Assembly (NCBI RefSeq): GCF_018613195.1
Contig: NZ_JAGGQQ010000013.1
Span: forward strand, 1-64,000
Length of the DNA stretch: 64,000 bases
Reading direction: 5' to 3'
Source: Bacillus sp. ISL-45
GTDB taxonomy: Bacteria > Bacillota > Bacilli > Bacillales > Cytobacillaceae
The notes below the pieces were generated by a model. The model saw only the letters and a program-made list of their open reading frames with translations. It did no database searches and was not told where the DNA came from. Of this stretch, positions 44,396-54,440 are shown in pieces. The translations under genes were made by a program, and so were the position numbers. How positions within the stretch are numbered: the stretch's first letter is position 1; the number at the start of each line of letters is the position of its first letter.

Positions 44396-46138
44396 TCAGT
44401 CATGAAAATTCGTTCCGTCTGTGACTGCTTCCACGATGCCTGCACGGACAGTAAAGTCTCCGAAGTGCTCACCTGTGAACCGCTCCTTGGCATAACGTGC
44501 TAAAAGTATCTGTAATTCAGCTAGAATTTCCTCTTCACCTATATTTTCACGGTACATTTTGCTTAGCCTGCTGCCGTCAAAGGCTGCGCCGAGATACATA
44601 TTGTATTTGCCGGGCGCTTTGCCGATAAAGGCAATCTCTCCAAGGGTATGGCGTGCACAGCCATTCGGGCATCCGGTCATCCGAATGGTAATCTCTTCAT
44701 CCCTCAGTCCGTTTTGATCGACAATCTCATCGATTTTATCAATGAGGCGAGGCAAGTAGCGCTCTGCTTCGGCCATCGCCAGGCCACATGTCGGAAGGGC
44801 AACACATGCCATTGAATTCCTGCGCAGTGCCGAAACATACTTGCCGTCTGTAAGGCCGAATTGTTCGATCAGATGTTCAATTTCTTTCTTTTTCCGGCCG
44901 GATATATTGGCGATGATCAGGTTCTGGTTAGGCGTCAACCGAAATTCACCTGTGTGCACCTTGGCAATTTCACGCAAACCGGTTTTAAGTTGGTAACCCT
45001 CATAATCAGCTACCCGTCCGCCTTCAACAAACAAGGTAAAATGCCAGTTCCTTTGAACTCCTTCCACCCAGCCATAACGGTCGCCATTATTGTCGAATTT
45101 ATATGATTTGGCTTCCTCCAGGGAAAATTCCAGCCGATTCTCGAGTTCAGCCTTGACTGTTTCCAGGCCGAGTCGGTCCACCGTATATTTAAAGCGGGCG
45201 TTTTTTCGTTCCGAACGATTTCCATAGTCTCGCTGGATTGTAATGACCTTTTCTGCCACTGAATAAATTTGTTCGGGTCTGCAGAAGCCGATGACTTTGC
45301 CGAGCTGAGGATATGTTGCTTTATCCCCGTGCGTCATGCCCATGCCTCCGCCGATTGTTACATTGAAGCCTGTCAGCTTGCCTTCTTCCACGATCGCAAT
45401 AAATCCAAGGTCTTGTGAAAAAACATCAACGTCATTGGAAGGAGGAACCGCCATTCCAATTTTGAACTTACGAGGCAGGTAAGTAGGTCCGTACATCGGT
45501 TCAACTTCTTCCGTATCCGGTGTAAAGGCCACCTTTTCCCCGTCGAGCCACAATTCATGGTACGCAGTGGTTTTCGGCAGCAAATCATCGCTCAGCCGTT
45601 TTGACCATTCATATATCTCGGCATGGATTTCGGACTGATAAGGGTTCGAGTTGCACATGACATTCCTGTTTACGTCACCGCATGCAGCAATCGTATCCAA
45701 TAGGGATGCATGGATTTCCTGGACTGTTCTTTTCATATTCCATTTTAAAATCCCGTGCATCTGGAAAGTCTGCCTTGTAGTTAATTTTAATGTGCCGTTC
45801 CCGTATTTCTCGGAAAGATCATCTAATGTAAGCCATTGTTCAGGTGTTGCAACACCGCCAGGCAGCCGGACCCGCAGCATGAACTGGTAAGCAGGCTCCA
45901 GCTTCTGCTTTTGGCGCTCATTGCGAAAATCCCTGTCGTCCTGCAGATAGCTGCCATGGAACTTCATCAGGCGATTGTCATCCTCGTTAATCCCTGCACT
46001 AATCGGTTCAAGCATCGATTCCGCAAGTGTTCCCCGCAGATAATTGCTTTCTTCCTTAATTCGCTCAACATCACTTGGCGGGCCGGAAGGGGCTTTTAAG
46101 GTTTGGTTTTCCATGTTGTACTTCTCCTTTCTTGGCAA
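44396..46138 (-). CDS. cysI: assimilatory sulfite reductase, hemoprotein subunit
   Basis: 580 aa. It binds siroheme and a [4Fe-4S] cluster through CVALPTC (C-x5-C) and GCPNGC (C-x3-C) near residues 450-505. Siroheme contacts lie in [12 protein letters not shown] and [13 protein letters not shown]. It reduces sulfite to sulfide with six electrons supplied by the CysJ flavoprotein. It is the last gene of the sulfate assimilation operon, starting 3 nt after cysJ. Confidence 0.95.
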   Translation of the reverse strand: MPRKEKYNMENQTLKAPSGPPSDVERIKEESNYLRGTLAESMLEPISAGINEDDNRLMKFHGSYLQDDRDFRNERQKQKLEPAYQFMLRVRLPGGVATPEQWLTLDDLSEKYGNGTLKLTTRQTFQMHGILKWNMKRTVQEIHASLLDTIAACGDVNRNVMCNSNPYQSEIHAEIYEWSKRLSDDLLPKTTAYHELWLDGEKVAFTPDTEEVEPMYGPTYLPRKFKIGMAVPPSNDVDVFSQDLGFIAIVEEGKLTGFNVTIGGGMGMTHGDKATYPQLGKVIGFCRPEQIYSVAEKVITIQRDYGNRSERKNARFKYTVDRLGLETVKAELENRLEFSLEEAKSYKFDNNGDRYGWVEGVQRNWHFTLFVEGGRVADYEGYQLKTGLREIAKVHTGEFRLTPNQNLIIANISGRKKKEIEHLIEQFGLTDGKYVSALRRNSMACVALPTCGLAMAEAERYLPRLIDKIDEIVDQNGLRDEEITIRMTGCPNGCARHTLGEIAFIGKAPGKYNMYLGAAFDGSRLSKMYRENIGEEEILAELQILLARYAKERFTGEHFGDFTVRAGIVEAVTDGTNFHD

Positions 46139-46141
46139 AGA

Positions 46142-47953
46142 TCAATAAACATCTCTTTGATATCGTTTTTGCTGCTGCATGCCAGCCAGGTAGGCTTCTG
46201 CTTGCTCAAGCGACATGCCGCCCTCTGTTTCGATTATTTTTATAAGAGCCTTCTGGACATCATGGGCCATGTTTTTCTCATCGCCGCAAATGTAAACCAC
46301 TGCTCCTTCTTCAAGCCATTTAAACAGCTCATTGCTGTTTTCAAGCATACGGTGCTGGACATATACCTTTTCAGCTGAATCTCGAGAAAACGCCACATCC
46401 ATCTTCGTCAGGACTCCCTCTTTCATCCACCTTTGCCATTCGGTCTGATAAAGGAAATCAGTCACGAAATGCTGGTCACCGAAGAAGAGCCATGATTTCC
46501 CCGGAAATCCCGATTCCTCACGCTCTTGCATGAAGGCGCGAAACGGAGCTACTCCCGTCCCCGGACCAACCATGATAATTGGTGTTTCAGGATTGTCCGG
46601 CATCTTGAAATTGTCATTTTGCTGAATGAAAACGGATAAAGTATCTCCAAGGTTAATTCGCTCCGCGCATAAAGTGGAACAGACACCTTTCCTTTCCCGT
46701 TCATGTGCCTCATACCTGACTGTACCGATTGTCAGATGCACTTCATCTGGATTCGCAGCAAGGCTGCTCGCAATTGAATAAAGGCGGGGTGGAATTTTCC
46801 GCAACACTGACACAAATTCCCCGGCAGAATTTCCCCAGACACCAAAATCACTGACCAAATCGAGCAGGTCCCGGCCATATAAATAGGAGTTCAGTTTCTC
46901 TTTATTGTCTGGCGCTGCGAGGTCATGCAATTCCAGGTTCGCGGACAGCTTTGCTGCTTTTTCCAACAGCGGCTTGGTCAAAACCGTTATTTCAAAATAC
47001 GCGGTTAATGCCTCTTTTAAAGTAAGAGGCCCTCTTTGATTATTTACTGTCACCTTTATTTCAGGATCCCAAGGCAAAGTGGCAAGAATTTCACCGACAA
47101 GCGCTGGATCGTTTTCAGGATAGATTCCGAGGCTGTCACCAGGCTTGTATGTAAGACCTGAGTCCTCAAGCGATAACTCAATATGGCGTGTTTCTTTATT
47201 AGAGCCCCGTCCATTCAAATTAATATTTTCCAGTACTTCGGCTTTGAACGGGTTTGTCCGAGAGTATGCAGATTCGGCCGCTTCTGCCGCAGCACCAGCT
47301 TGCGGGCGGGGATTTTCGCCTCCCCATTCATTCAAATAATTTAGAATCCCTTCAATCCACTCTGCTGCCGGCTCATCAAAATCCACGTCGCAGTCAACTC
47401 GCGGGTATATTCGGGTTGCGCCCAATTCTTCCAGCCTGATATCAAATTCTTTCCCTGTCTGGCAAAAGAATTCATACGAACTGTCACCCAGGGAGAGTAC
47501 CGAATAGTTGACTCCCTCAAGCTTGGGTGCACGCCTTCCATTGAGAAATTCGTGGAAAGACAGGGCATTATCAGGAGGATCGCCTTCCCCATGGGTACTG
47601 ACTAAAATAAGCAGGTTTTCAATCTTCTTTAAATTATTCGTTTTAAAATCGCTCATCGAAGAAACCACAGCTTTAAAACCGTTTCCTTCAAGCGTTTTGC
47701 CTGCCCTTTTTGCAAGAGACTGTGCATTGCCAGTCTGCGACCCATAAAGAATCGTCACTTCCCTGGAACGAGCAGGCGCTGCCGCTGCCGGATTTGCTTG
47801 GCCTTCCATGGCCCCGTCTGCGGCGGCAAATTGTACGGCTGCGAAATATCCGCTCAGCCATAGCTTTTGTGCTTCTGACAATGTTGGCAAAAGCTTGTTT
47901 AGCAGTTCGGTCTGCTCCTGATTGAACGGGCTGTTTGTAACCTTAAGCTGCAA
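46142..47953 (-). CDS. cysJ: assimilatory sulfite reductase, flavoprotein subunit
   Basis: 603 aa from a TTG start at 47953 (after GAGGTGA, giving LQLKVTNSPFNQEQ, the family N-terminus); an upstream ATG lacks a ribosome site. Flavodoxin domain about residues 60-200 (LYGSQTGNAQSLAKR binds FMN, STHGEGDPPDNA), FAD domain about 220-440 (PRLYSIASS) and NADPH domain about 450-603 (VGPGTGVAPFRAF; C-terminal RYQRDVY). It passes electrons from NADPH to CysI. Placed 105 bp after sirB. Confidence 0.95.
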   Translation of the reverse strand: MQLKVTNSPFNQEQTELLNKLLPTLSEAQKLWLSGYFAAVQFAAADGAMEGQANPAAAAPARSREVTILYGSQTGNAQSLAKRAGKTLEGNGFKAVVSSMSDFKTNNLKKIENLLILVSTHGEGDPPDNALSFHEFLNGRRAPKLEGVNYSVLSLGDSSYEFFCQTGKEFDIRLEELGATRIYPRVDCDVDFDEPAAEWIEGILNYLNEWGGENPRPQAGAAAEAAESAYSRTNPFKAEVLENINLNGRGSNKETRHIELSLEDSGLTYKPGDSLGIYPENDPALVGEILATLPWDPEIKVTVNNQRGPLTLKEALTAYFEITVLTKPLLEKAAKLSANLELHDLAAPDNKEKLNSYLYGRDLLDLVSDFGVWGNSAGEFVSVLRKIPPRLYSIASSLAANPDEVHLTIGTVRYEAHERERKGVCSTLCAERINLGDTLSVFIQQNDNFKMPDNPETPIIMVGPGTGVAPFRAFMQEREESGFPGKSWLFFGDQHFVTDFLYQTEWQRWMKEGVLTKMDVAFSRDSAEKVYVQHRMLENSNELFKWLEEGAVVYICGDEKNMAHDVQKALIKIIETEGGMSLEQAEAYLAGMQQQKRYQRDVY

Positions 47954-48058
47954 AAAAATCACCTCGGAAAATTTTAAATGGTAGCGTGTTGTCATAATGC
48001 GTGATCAGAGCCTGTTGAAAAAGGAAATCTCATCCACGAACCTAAAAGGATTCCCTCT

Positions 48059-48817
48059 TTAATGAAATGCTGTTGTTCCCCAGACACACGATGTTCCTTC
48101 GAACGCCCGGGCAATGACTATATCTTCAATACTCTGGTGGCTACTTAAGGGAGACGTATGTATAATTTCCTGCCCCTGCCTTGTAAGCCGTGAAACCTTT
48201 TGATTTATTTCTGCCATAAGAAGTCCAGAGAATAATAGATATGGTACGACGATCACTCTGCTTCCGGCTTTCTGGGTAATAGCTTCCAGCCCCTCATCCA
48301 AAGTCGGTTTAGCGGCCGCTAGATAGCATACTGCCGCATGGCCAATACCAAGCCGTGCCTTAAGTCCTTCAGCAATAGACGCAAAGTCAGCAAGGATTGC
48401 CGGATCACTGCTTCCCCTTCCGACTATCAATAATCGATCCGTCGGGTCCACTCCGTCCGCTATGGCAGATACCAGCTCAGCAACTCCGTCAAGGATGCTC
48501 CCCTGTACGCCAAATGGATCCTTCACAGCTATGTTGATTTGCGGATATTTTTCCTGTAAGGAACCCAGCACCATAGGGATATCCTTTTTGATATGCCCTG
48601 CTGCCAGCAGGAAAAGAGGAACAACTGTGATTTCGGTCGCTCCTCTTTCCACACAGCGGGCAAAGCCTTCGGCAATCAACGGATCGGTGAGTTCCAGGAA
48701 GCTTATTTCCTGGATGGGAACATCAATACGGTCCATGACTCTCTGTACAAAGGCTTTTGCTTCGCTTGCCCCCTTTTTGGAACGGGTGCCATGCCCAATA
48801 TAAAGAATAGCCTTCAT
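48059..48817 (-). CDS. sirB: sirohydrochlorin ferrochelatase
   Basis: 252 aa, CbiX/SirB family. YIGHGTRSKKG carries the metal-binding His near residue 9, and VPLFLLAAGHIKKDIP the second His near residue 74. It inserts ferrous iron into sirohydrochlorin, the last step of siroheme synthesis, giving the cofactor for CysI. Two tandem CbiX halves of about 120 aa fit the length. It lies 21 nt after the SUMT gene. Confidence 0.9.
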   Translation of the reverse strand: MKAILYIGHGTRSKKGASEAKAFVQRVMDRIDVPIQEISFLELTDPLIAEGFARCVERGATEITVVPLFLLAAGHIKKDIPMVLGSLQEKYPQINIAVKDPFGVQGSILDGVAELVSAIADGVDPTDRLLIVGRGSSDPAILADFASIAEGLKARLGIGHAAVCYLAAAKPTLDEGLEAITQKAGSRVIVVPYLLFSGLLMAEINQKVSRLTRQGQEIIHTSPLSSHQSIEDIVIARAFEGTSCVWGTTAFH

Positions 48818-48838
48818 GGATATGTCCTCCTTATGTGC

Positions 48839-49615
48839 TTACCCGTGGACAACCGGCAGATTGGGGGCAATTTCTTCCTGAAACCAGTTCAATTTATCGT
48901 GGAGGCGTACAACCTCCCCGATTACGATCATGCTTGGGTTTGAAATCTCTGAATCTCTCACCTTTTCTTCAATTGTCTCAAGAGTTCCAACGACGGTTTT
49001 CTGGTCACTTAATGTACCCCAATGAACAAGTGCAATTGGAGTTTGCGTGGATTTGCCGTACTCGATTAATTGCTTCACTATGGTGGAAAGATGGGACACG
49101 CCCATATAGACACAAATAGTATCAACTGCCTTTGCCAGATGGGACCATTGGTGTTCAGCAGCGACGTCACCGGCCTGGTGTCCGGTAATAAAGGCGAAGC
49201 TTTTGCTCAAGGTTCGATGTGTGACTGGAATTCCTGCATAGGCTGATGCTGCAATGCCGGATGTTATCCCCGGAACAACCTCAAATTGGACATCGTTCTT
49301 CCGGCATTCCTCGGCTTCTTCCCCGCCGCGTCCGAATACAAAAGGATCCCCGCCTTTCAGCCGGACAACCTGAAGTCCTTTTTTGGCATATTTCACGAGG
49401 AAGTGGTTAATGGTTTCCTGTTTCATAGTGTGATAGTTTGGCAATTTCCCGCAATAAACCAATTTGGCGTCTCCTTTTGCATGCTCCAATAATTCGGGAT
49501 TGACAAGCCGGTCATAGAGGATGACATCGGCTTTTTGCAGACATCTCAATCCTTTTACCGTTATCAAATCGGGATCACCGGGACCTGCACCTACTAAGTA
49601 AACCTTGCCATCCAT
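48839..49615 (-). CDS. sumT: uroporphyrinogen-III C-methyltransferase
   Basis: 258 aa, only the methyltransferase domain of the CysG/CobA family. VYLVGAGPGDPDLITVKGL at the start, the SAM site VVRLKGGDPFVFGRGGEE and VVPGITSGIAASAYAGIPVTHR are all present. It methylates uroporphyrinogen III twice with SAM to give precorrin-2 for siroheme. There is no fused dehydrogenase/ferrochelatase part, and no sirC-like dehydrogenase gene in the cluster. Confidence 0.94.
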   Translation of the reverse strand: MDGKVYLVGAGPGDPDLITVKGLRCLQKADVILYDRLVNPELLEHAKGDAKLVYCGKLPNYHTMKQETINHFLVKYAKKGLQVVRLKGGDPFVFGRGGEEAEECRKNDVQFEVVPGITSGIAASAYAGIPVTHRTLSKSFAFITGHQAGDVAAEHQWSHLAKAVDTICVYMGVSHLSTIVKQLIEYGKSTQTPIALVHWGTLSDQKTVVGTLETIEEKVRDSEISNPSMIVIGEVVRLHDKLNWFQEEIAPNLPVVHG

Positions 49616-49633
49616 AGCTTCACATCCTTTCTA

Positions 49634-50242
49634 CTACTGTGGCTTTATTATGTTTCTCGATTGGAGGTATCCAAGTATTTCAGTGACGGCTTCATCCACA
49701 GACAGAAGGTCAGAGCGAATCGTGATTTCCGGATTTGCCGGTTCTTCATAGGGGGAATTGATGCCTGTGAAATCCCTTATCTCACCTCGACGTGCTTTCG
49801 CATAAAGCTGCTTGGGATCACGCCGTTCACATTCCTCCAGAGGACAGCTGACGAAAACCTCAATAAACTCTCCTTCTTCAAACAGCGCGCGAACCTGACC
49901 GCGGTCGGCCTGGAACGGCGAAATAAACGCCGTAGTCACAATAGCACCGCCATCAACAAACAATTTGGCAACCTCGCCAATCCGCCTGATGTTTTCAGTC
50001 CGGTCATGGTCGGTAAAGCCCAGGTCACGATTAAGACCGTGGCGGATATTATCACCGTCAAGGACATATTCAGTAAAACCCCTGCGGTACAATTCACCTG
50101 AAACGGCATTGGCAATAGAAGATTTTCCGGAGCCGGACAGCCCGGTAAACCACAATACACAGCTTCCATGCCCGTTTTTGGCACGCCGGTCTTGTTTGGT
50201 TACGGTTGCTTCGTGCCATGTAATATTTGTTGCCTTCGTCAT
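49634..50242 (-). CDS. cysC: adenylylsulfate kinase
   Basis: 202 aa. The P-loop is GLSGSGKSSIA (about residues 33-43), with DGDNIRHGLNRDLGFT for APS binding and ITTAFISPF-like Ser-containing motif (ISPFQADR). It phosphorylates adenosine 5'-phosphosulfate to PAPS. It sits directly after sat, 12 nt apart. Since the CysH here has the iron-sulfur Cys set, PAPS formation may be partly dispensable. Confidence 0.94.
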   Translation of the reverse strand: MTKATNITWHEATVTKQDRRAKNGHGSCVLWFTGLSGSGKSSIANAVSGELYRRGFTEYVLDGDNIRHGLNRDLGFTDHDRTENIRRIGEVAKLFVDGGAIVTTAFISPFQADRGQVRALFEEGEFIEVFVSCPLEECERRDPKQLYAKARRGEIRDFTGINSPYEEPANPEITIRSDLLSVDEAVTEILGYLQSRNIIKPQ

Positions 50243-50254
50243 TGTGAAACCTCC

Positions 50255-51424
50255 TTATGCATGGCTTTTCTCCTTCATCCCTTCAATCAGCACTTCCACT
50301 ACCTCTTTCCGGCTGAAAGTAGATGGCGGCAATGTCCCGGAGCGCAGCAATTCCCTGACTTTCGTGCCTGAAAGAATCACGCGGTCTTCCTTGCTGTGAG
50401 GGCATGTTTTATCAGAAGCCATCCCTTCGCATTTATTGCAGTAAAAGCTATGTTCAAAGAATAAAGGCTTTATGCCAAGCTCCTCTTCCTTGAATTCATT
50501 GAAAATAAGCTGAGCATCATAGGTTCCGTAGTAATTCCCTACGCCGGCATGGTCACGTCCGACGATGAAGTGTGTACAGCCGAAATTTTTGCGGGCGATG
50601 GCATGAAAAATTGCTTCTCTCGGTCCTGCATAGCGCATTGCCGCTGGATAAACACCAAGATGCACACGGTTATCAGGATAATAATTCTCCAGTAAAACCC
50701 TGTAGCTTTTCAGCCGGATATCGGCAGGGATATCATCTGACTTCGTTTCGCCGACAAGCGGATTGACGAAAAGGCCATCGACTGTTTCCAGAGCCGCCTT
50801 CTGAATGTATTCATGCGCCCGGTGAATCGGATTTCTCGTCTGAAATCCAACGACTGTCCTCCAGCCCTTTTCTTCAAACAAGGACCTTGTTTCCTTCGGC
50901 TCAAGCCAAACATCTCCAAATACGCCCTTTTCTGGCTTCCTTACAAGTGTGACTTTTCCTGCAACATAGACGGGCCCTCTTTCATAAAGCCTTTTCACTC
51001 CCGGATGGGCGAGCTCCTGTGTCTTATAAACCTCGAGTGCCTCTCTGTCCAGATCTGGCTCAAACCATTCAGAGACATTAATGACACCGTAAACCTCTTT
51101 GTCAAAAACCAGCTTGATTTCTTCTCCGGAAACAAGAGTGTCTGCAGTTTCCCTTGAAACAGGAAGTGTCACTGGAATCGACCAGACGGTGCCATCTGAC
51201 AGGCGCATTCTGTCAACAACAGACTGGTAATCGTCCTTCCCAAGGAACCCTGTCAGCGGGCTGAACAGCCCCACACCGATCAATTCCAGGTCACTTAAGG
51301 CAATAGCATCAATTTCAAGTTCTTTTTTAATATGTGTCAGCTGATAGGATGGGTCAAAAGCCTGAACCAGCTTCCCCCCATGCGGTTTTGGCAAAAATGA
51401 CAAGTTAATCAAACCTTTCTTCAC
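50255..51424 (-). CDS. sat: sulfate adenylyltransferase
   Basis: 389-aa dissimilatory/assimilatory-type Sat. [16 protein letters not shown] (about residues 195-210) is the ATP-binding Q-T-R-N-P-x-H-x-x-H motif, [12 protein letters not shown] the second, and [11 protein letters not shown] near the C-terminus. It makes APS from sulfate and ATP. Four cysteines near residue 320-340 ([15 protein letters not shown]) resemble a zinc-binding site of this branch. Its start overlaps the CysP stop by 4 nt. Confidence 0.94.
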   Translation of the reverse strand: MKKGLINLSFLPKPHGGKLVQAFDPSYQLTHIKKELEIDAIALSDLELIGVGLFSPLTGFLGKDDYQSVVDRMRLSDGTVWSIPVTLPVSRETADTLVSGEEIKLVFDKEVYGVINVSEWFEPDLDREALEVYKTQELAHPGVKRLYERGPVYVAGKVTLVRKPEKGVFGDVWLEPKETRSLFEEKGWRTVVGFQTRNPIHRAHEYIQKAALETVDGLFVNPLVGETKSDDIPADIRLKSYRVLLENYYPDNRVHLGVYPAAMRYAGPREAIFHAIARKNFGCTHFIVGRDHAGVGNYYGTYDAQLIFNEFKEEELGIKPLFFEHSFYCNKCEGMASDKTCPHSKEDRVILSGTKVRELLRSGTLPPSTFSRKEVVEVLIEGMKEKSHA

Positions 51425-52491
51425 TTTATTTTTACTGTTTCCTGTTGTACCTTTAGTTGCGAATTATTTCCCTTCATCAGGAAGAGCACCCCAAAAAGGG
51501 AAATGGCAACCCCTGCCATGGCGATGATCGGATAAACATTTTGTTCAATCATTAATTGAATAAGCGTATAAGTAAGGATCATTGACAGGACCGGTGAGAC
51601 TATCCAAATCGTGAGCATCCGGACGACAATACCCTTTTTTAAGACCTTCAGGCCATCCTTGGCATAACCAATTCCAATGATGGAAGAAGTGGTGATTTGT
51701 GTAAGCGGGACTGGGATCCCGAGTAATGATGCAAGGACCACAATCGTTGCACCTGTGCCAGAAATAATGCATCCCTCTTCCAGCCTGAGCTTCGTGATTT
51801 TCTTCCCGTTTGTCTCCACGACACGCCGTCCGAAAAGAACAACCCCAAAAGCTACAAACAAACCGCCCCAGAAAATCCCGTCCCCGGATGATAAAATGCC
51901 CGCGCCCACCAGCGGGCCAACTGCATTTGCCACATTGTTCATTCCTGCCGAAAAGGCTTCAAACAGGCCCATTACTACCACCATGACTGACAGAATTGGA
52001 ATTGCCCTACGCGACTCCACCCAGTTTTTGACGCGTTTGTTTTTTAAAAAACTGGAAGCAAAAATCGCTAAAACAAAGGCAATGATGGGTGTCAGGAGCC
52101 AAAAAGACATGATCCAGAGAAGTTTGCCAACGAATACGGATTGGTAAACAAGTCCTGCACCAACCACAGATCCGACAGCCACTTCACTTGTCGAAAGAGG
52201 AATGCCAAAAATATTTGCCAAAAACAAGGACAAAGCGGCTGAGGCGACAACAATCAAGGCAATTTGAACGGTGAATGTGCTCTCCGGGACAATCCCGCTG
52301 CCCATCGTTTTGACTACTTCACCTCCTCCAAGCCAGGCTCCAAGAAAGACAGCGATACTGCACAGCAGCAAGCCCAATCCTTTTTTGACGACCCCTGAAC
52401 CGTATGAAATCCCCATTGAAGCTGCCGCCCCGCTGCCCCCTATGTTCATAGCAAAAAATAAACCCAGAAGAATGGCAATGTTAGTAAGCAT
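51421..52491 (-). CDS. cysP: sulfate permease, PiT family
   Basis: 356 aa from the start at 52491, which follows AAAGGAGGCC; a start 12 codons earlier would overlap cysH. About ten to eleven transmembrane helices. [18 protein letters not shown] and [17 protein letters not shown] are the two inverted PiT signatures. In Bacillus, CysP of this family takes up sulfate rather than phosphate, in line with its place between cysH and sat. Confidence 0.92.
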   Translation of the reverse strand: MLTNIAILLGLFFAMNIGGSGAAASMGISYGSGVVKKGLGLLLCSIAVFLGAWLGGGEVVKTMGSGIVPESTFTVQIALIVVASAALSLFLANIFGIPLSTSEVAVGSVVGAGLVYQSVFVGKLLWIMSFWLLTPIIAFVLAIFASSFLKNKRVKNWVESRRAIPILSVMVVVMGLFEAFSAGMNNVANAVGPLVGAGILSSGDGIFWGGLFVAFGVVLFGRRVVETNGKKITKLRLEEGCIISGTGATIVVLASLLGIPVPLTQITTSSIIGIGYAKDGLKVLKKGIVVRMLTIWIVSPVLSMILTYTLIQLMIEQNVYPIIAMAGVAISLFGVLFLMKGNNSQLKVQQETVKIK

Positions 52492-52505
52492 TGGAAAGGC
52501 CTCCT

Positions 52506-53222
52506 TTAGCGGGCATGCAGCCCGCATTCCGTCTTGCCGCTTCCAGACCAGCGGCCAGCTCGTGAGTCACCATCAGCAGTGACAGGCTTTGTACAAGGAA
52601 GGCAGCCAATGCTTGGATATTGTTGATCATGCAGGGCATTGTAAGGCAGCCCCTTTTCGCGGATGTAATTCCAGACATCATCCCAGCTCCAATGAATCAA
52701 TGGACAGATTTTGATATTTCGGAATTTCTCATCCTTGTTGACAAAATCCGTGTTTGCTCTTGTGGGAGATTGCTCCCTGCGCAGTCCAGATATCCACGCT
52801 TTTTTCGCTGTCAGAGTTTTCTGCAGCGGAATCACCTTGCGGATATTACAGCACTCGTTTGGATCTCTCAGCCACAGTGCTGACCCATATTGCGCACCCT
52901 GCTCTTCAAGACTCATTTCAGGTTCTTTTTTCTCAATCCTTAGAGATGGAAAGCGGGCTTGTATTTCGTCAATGACCTGATAGGTCTCCGGAAAGTGCAG
53001 TCCGGTATCCAAAAAGACAATATGTGCATCCGGCTTAATCTGCTGGATGAGATCGATTAACACAATCGCTTCTGCACCGAAGCTGGACGCATATACAATC
53101 TCTTCCTCCGGGTATGTCCTGTACGCCCAATCCAAGACAGAAAAGGCTCCTTTGGTCTCATCATCATGAGTAAAATCCCCGGAAACTTCCTTCCAGTTTT
53201 GATAAGTTACTGCAGCAGACAT
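52506..53222 (-). CDS. cysH: phosphoadenylyl-/adenylylsulfate reductase
   Basis: 238 aa. The PP-loop-like YASSFGAEAIVL binds the nucleotide, SGLRREQSPTR the sulfate, and the C-terminal ECGLH carries the catalytic Cys. The paired cysteines in NECCNIRK and C-x-x-C in GCLPCTK are the [4Fe-4S] ligands found in enzymes that accept APS as well as PAPS. It releases sulfite for CysJI. Second gene of the operon after the YezD-like gene, with a hairpin between. Confidence 0.94.
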   Translation of the reverse strand: MSAAVTYQNWKEVSGDFTHDDETKGAFSVLDWAYRTYPEEEIVYASSFGAEAIVLIDLIQQIKPDAHIVFLDTGLHFPETYQVIDEIQARFPSLRIEKKEPEMSLEEQGAQYGSALWLRDPNECCNIRKVIPLQKTLTAKKAWISGLRREQSPTRANTDFVNKDEKFRNIKICPLIHWSWDDVWNYIREKGLPYNALHDQQYPSIGCLPCTKPVTADGDSRAGRWSGSGKTECGLHAR

Positions 53223-53245
53223 AACTTCAATCCTCCCATTCTTAT

Positions 53246-53288
53246 AAAAAAAAGGCAGTCTCCCATCAAGAATGATGGAGACCGCCTC
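53246..53288 (-). terminator. terminator or attenuator between yezD-like gene and cysH
   Basis: Minus strand: GGCGGTCTCCATCA-TTCT-TGATGGGAGACTGCC, a 15-bp stem with one wobble, followed by eight U. It should stop most transcripts after the small gene, lowering or regulating entry into cysH. No other promoter is obvious between it and cysH. Confidence 0.85.
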
Positions 53289-53300
53289 TAGTTTTTCTAG

Positions 53301-53456
53301 TCAGCGTTTCTTATTTGATTGGAGACGAACCTTTTCATTTTTCTCAATTTGGACTATCCTGCCATCCTGGACAACCAATGTGATGGATCCGAACTTTAAA
53401 GTTTTCAGCATATTTTCCAGAACCTTATAGAGTTCTTCCGTCTCCTCTGTTTTCAA
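53301..53456 (-). CDS. YezD-like DUF2292 small protein
   Basis: 51 aa with a TTG start after GGGAGGCGG. KTEETEELYKVLENMLKTLK then FGSITLVVQDGRIVQIEKNE is the DUF2292 pattern: a short helix and a beta hairpin. Members are found beside cysteine, methionine and sulfate genes, but their function is unknown. It is the first gene of the sulfate assimilation unit and is followed by a strong terminator. Confidence 0.82.
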   Translation of the reverse strand: MKTEETEELYKVLENMLKTLKFGSITLVVQDGRIVQIEKNEKVRLQSNKKR

Positions 53457-53589
53457 GCGGCTCCGCCTCCCTAAATTATTGTCTACCCAGGAATGCTTTG
53501 CTGTTTGTGCAGCTTAAAATGATTTCTTTTCAATGCAGAAAACGTTAAACGGAATTGGTTTGTGTTGGGTAGTGGTTCGCGTTGGAATA

Positions 53590-53619
53590 AATCCTACCAT
53601 ACCAGTAGGATTAATGCAA
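53590..53619 (-). promoter_or_regulatory. promoter of the sulfate operon with overlapping palindromic operator
   Basis: Minus strand: -35 TTGCAT (53614-53619), 17-nt spacer, -10 TAGGAT (53591-53596). AATCCTAC-CATACCA-GTAGGATT (53590-53612) is a perfect 8-7-8 palindrome that covers the -10 and the spacer, where a repressor would block transcription. A cysteine-responsive Rrf2-type repressor such as CymR is a candidate, without proof. Confidence 0.65.
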
Positions 53620-53699
53620 TTTATTTTTTGAAATTTATAAATTCTTTCTTTAGTACTATTTTAGTTACTTAAAAGGGTGAATATTAATATATAACTGTA

Positions 53700-54186
53700 G
53701 GCTGCCAACTATTTTTTGACAGCGTTCCGTTATATTTTGTTTGCTTAATAGCATTAACAAAATGATTCTTCCCTTTCAGCACTTCCGTATAAATCTTGCT
53801 TTTTCCCATATACGGGCTAATCATTCGTTGTGACAATACGGCAAAAATGCAACACTGTATTCGGCTTGATCAATTTTCCCTGCGAAGAACATAATTTTCC
53901 TTCGCTGAACAATTTCAACTTCAAGGATAATGATTGGACTGACACCTGTTACTACAGCTTTCTCCATAATAAAAGTAAAGCAACTTATAATATGCCATTT
54001 TTCGCCCTCTTGCTACGACGTAAAATTCCAGTCTAAAACGAACCGGACTTTAATAGAATCCTAGCCCGAATTCCTGTCTGGATTTCAGATAGCTTTGGCA
54101 CTCTTTCCCCAATGAACTTCCCCTTAATTTCTAAATGCTTCTATTTTCCCATTTTTGGATTTCAAAAAAAATTCCTAAGAAAATGA
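53700..54186. other. intergenic stretch without a recognisable gene
   Basis: No supported reading frame on either strand. Short open frames (such as 53830-54036) lack a ribosome binding site and family features. A/T-rich in its left half. Confidence 0.5.
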
Positions 54187-54215
54187 TTGACACACACTCT
54201 TTGCAGCATTAGAGT
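54187..54215 (+). promoter_or_regulatory. promoter of the metNPQ riboswitch transcript
   Basis: -35 TTGACA (54187-54192), 17-nt spacer, -10 TAGAGT (54210-54215), about 32 bp before the first SAM riboswitch. Confidence 0.65.
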
Positions 54216-54246
54216 AGTAAACAAGATTTAAAACCGAATATTGTTA

Positions 54247-54406
54247 CTTCTTATCAAGAGAGGTTGAGGGACTGGCCCTATGACACCTCGGCAGCGGACT
54301 CCTTTGGAGGACTGTGCCAAATCCAGCAAGCATGAGCTTGACAGATAAGAAGAGGCCGACTTTTCACTTGATGTCCTCTTCTTTCTGAAGGGGACTTTTT
54401 GTTTTT
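54247..54406 (+). promoter_or_regulatory. SAM-I riboswitch (S-box) 1 with terminator
   Basis: Aptamer 54247-54352: P1 CTTCTTATC / GATAAGAAG, the conserved AGAGAGG...GAGGGACTGGCCC, ATGACACCTCGGCAGC, and CCAAATCCAGCAAGC with GAGCTTG. The expression platform has the terminator GTCCTCTTC-TTTCT-GAAGGGGAC plus T run (54373-54406). With SAM bound, P1 forms and transcription stops early. This is the first of two in tandem. Confidence 0.95.
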
Positions 54407-54440
54407 CAAAAGATCCCCACCTACAAATCCATATCGATAC

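Noticed and set aside
53830-54036. 68-codon plus-strand frame before the SAM riboswitches
   Set aside because: No ribosome binding site and no recognisable features.
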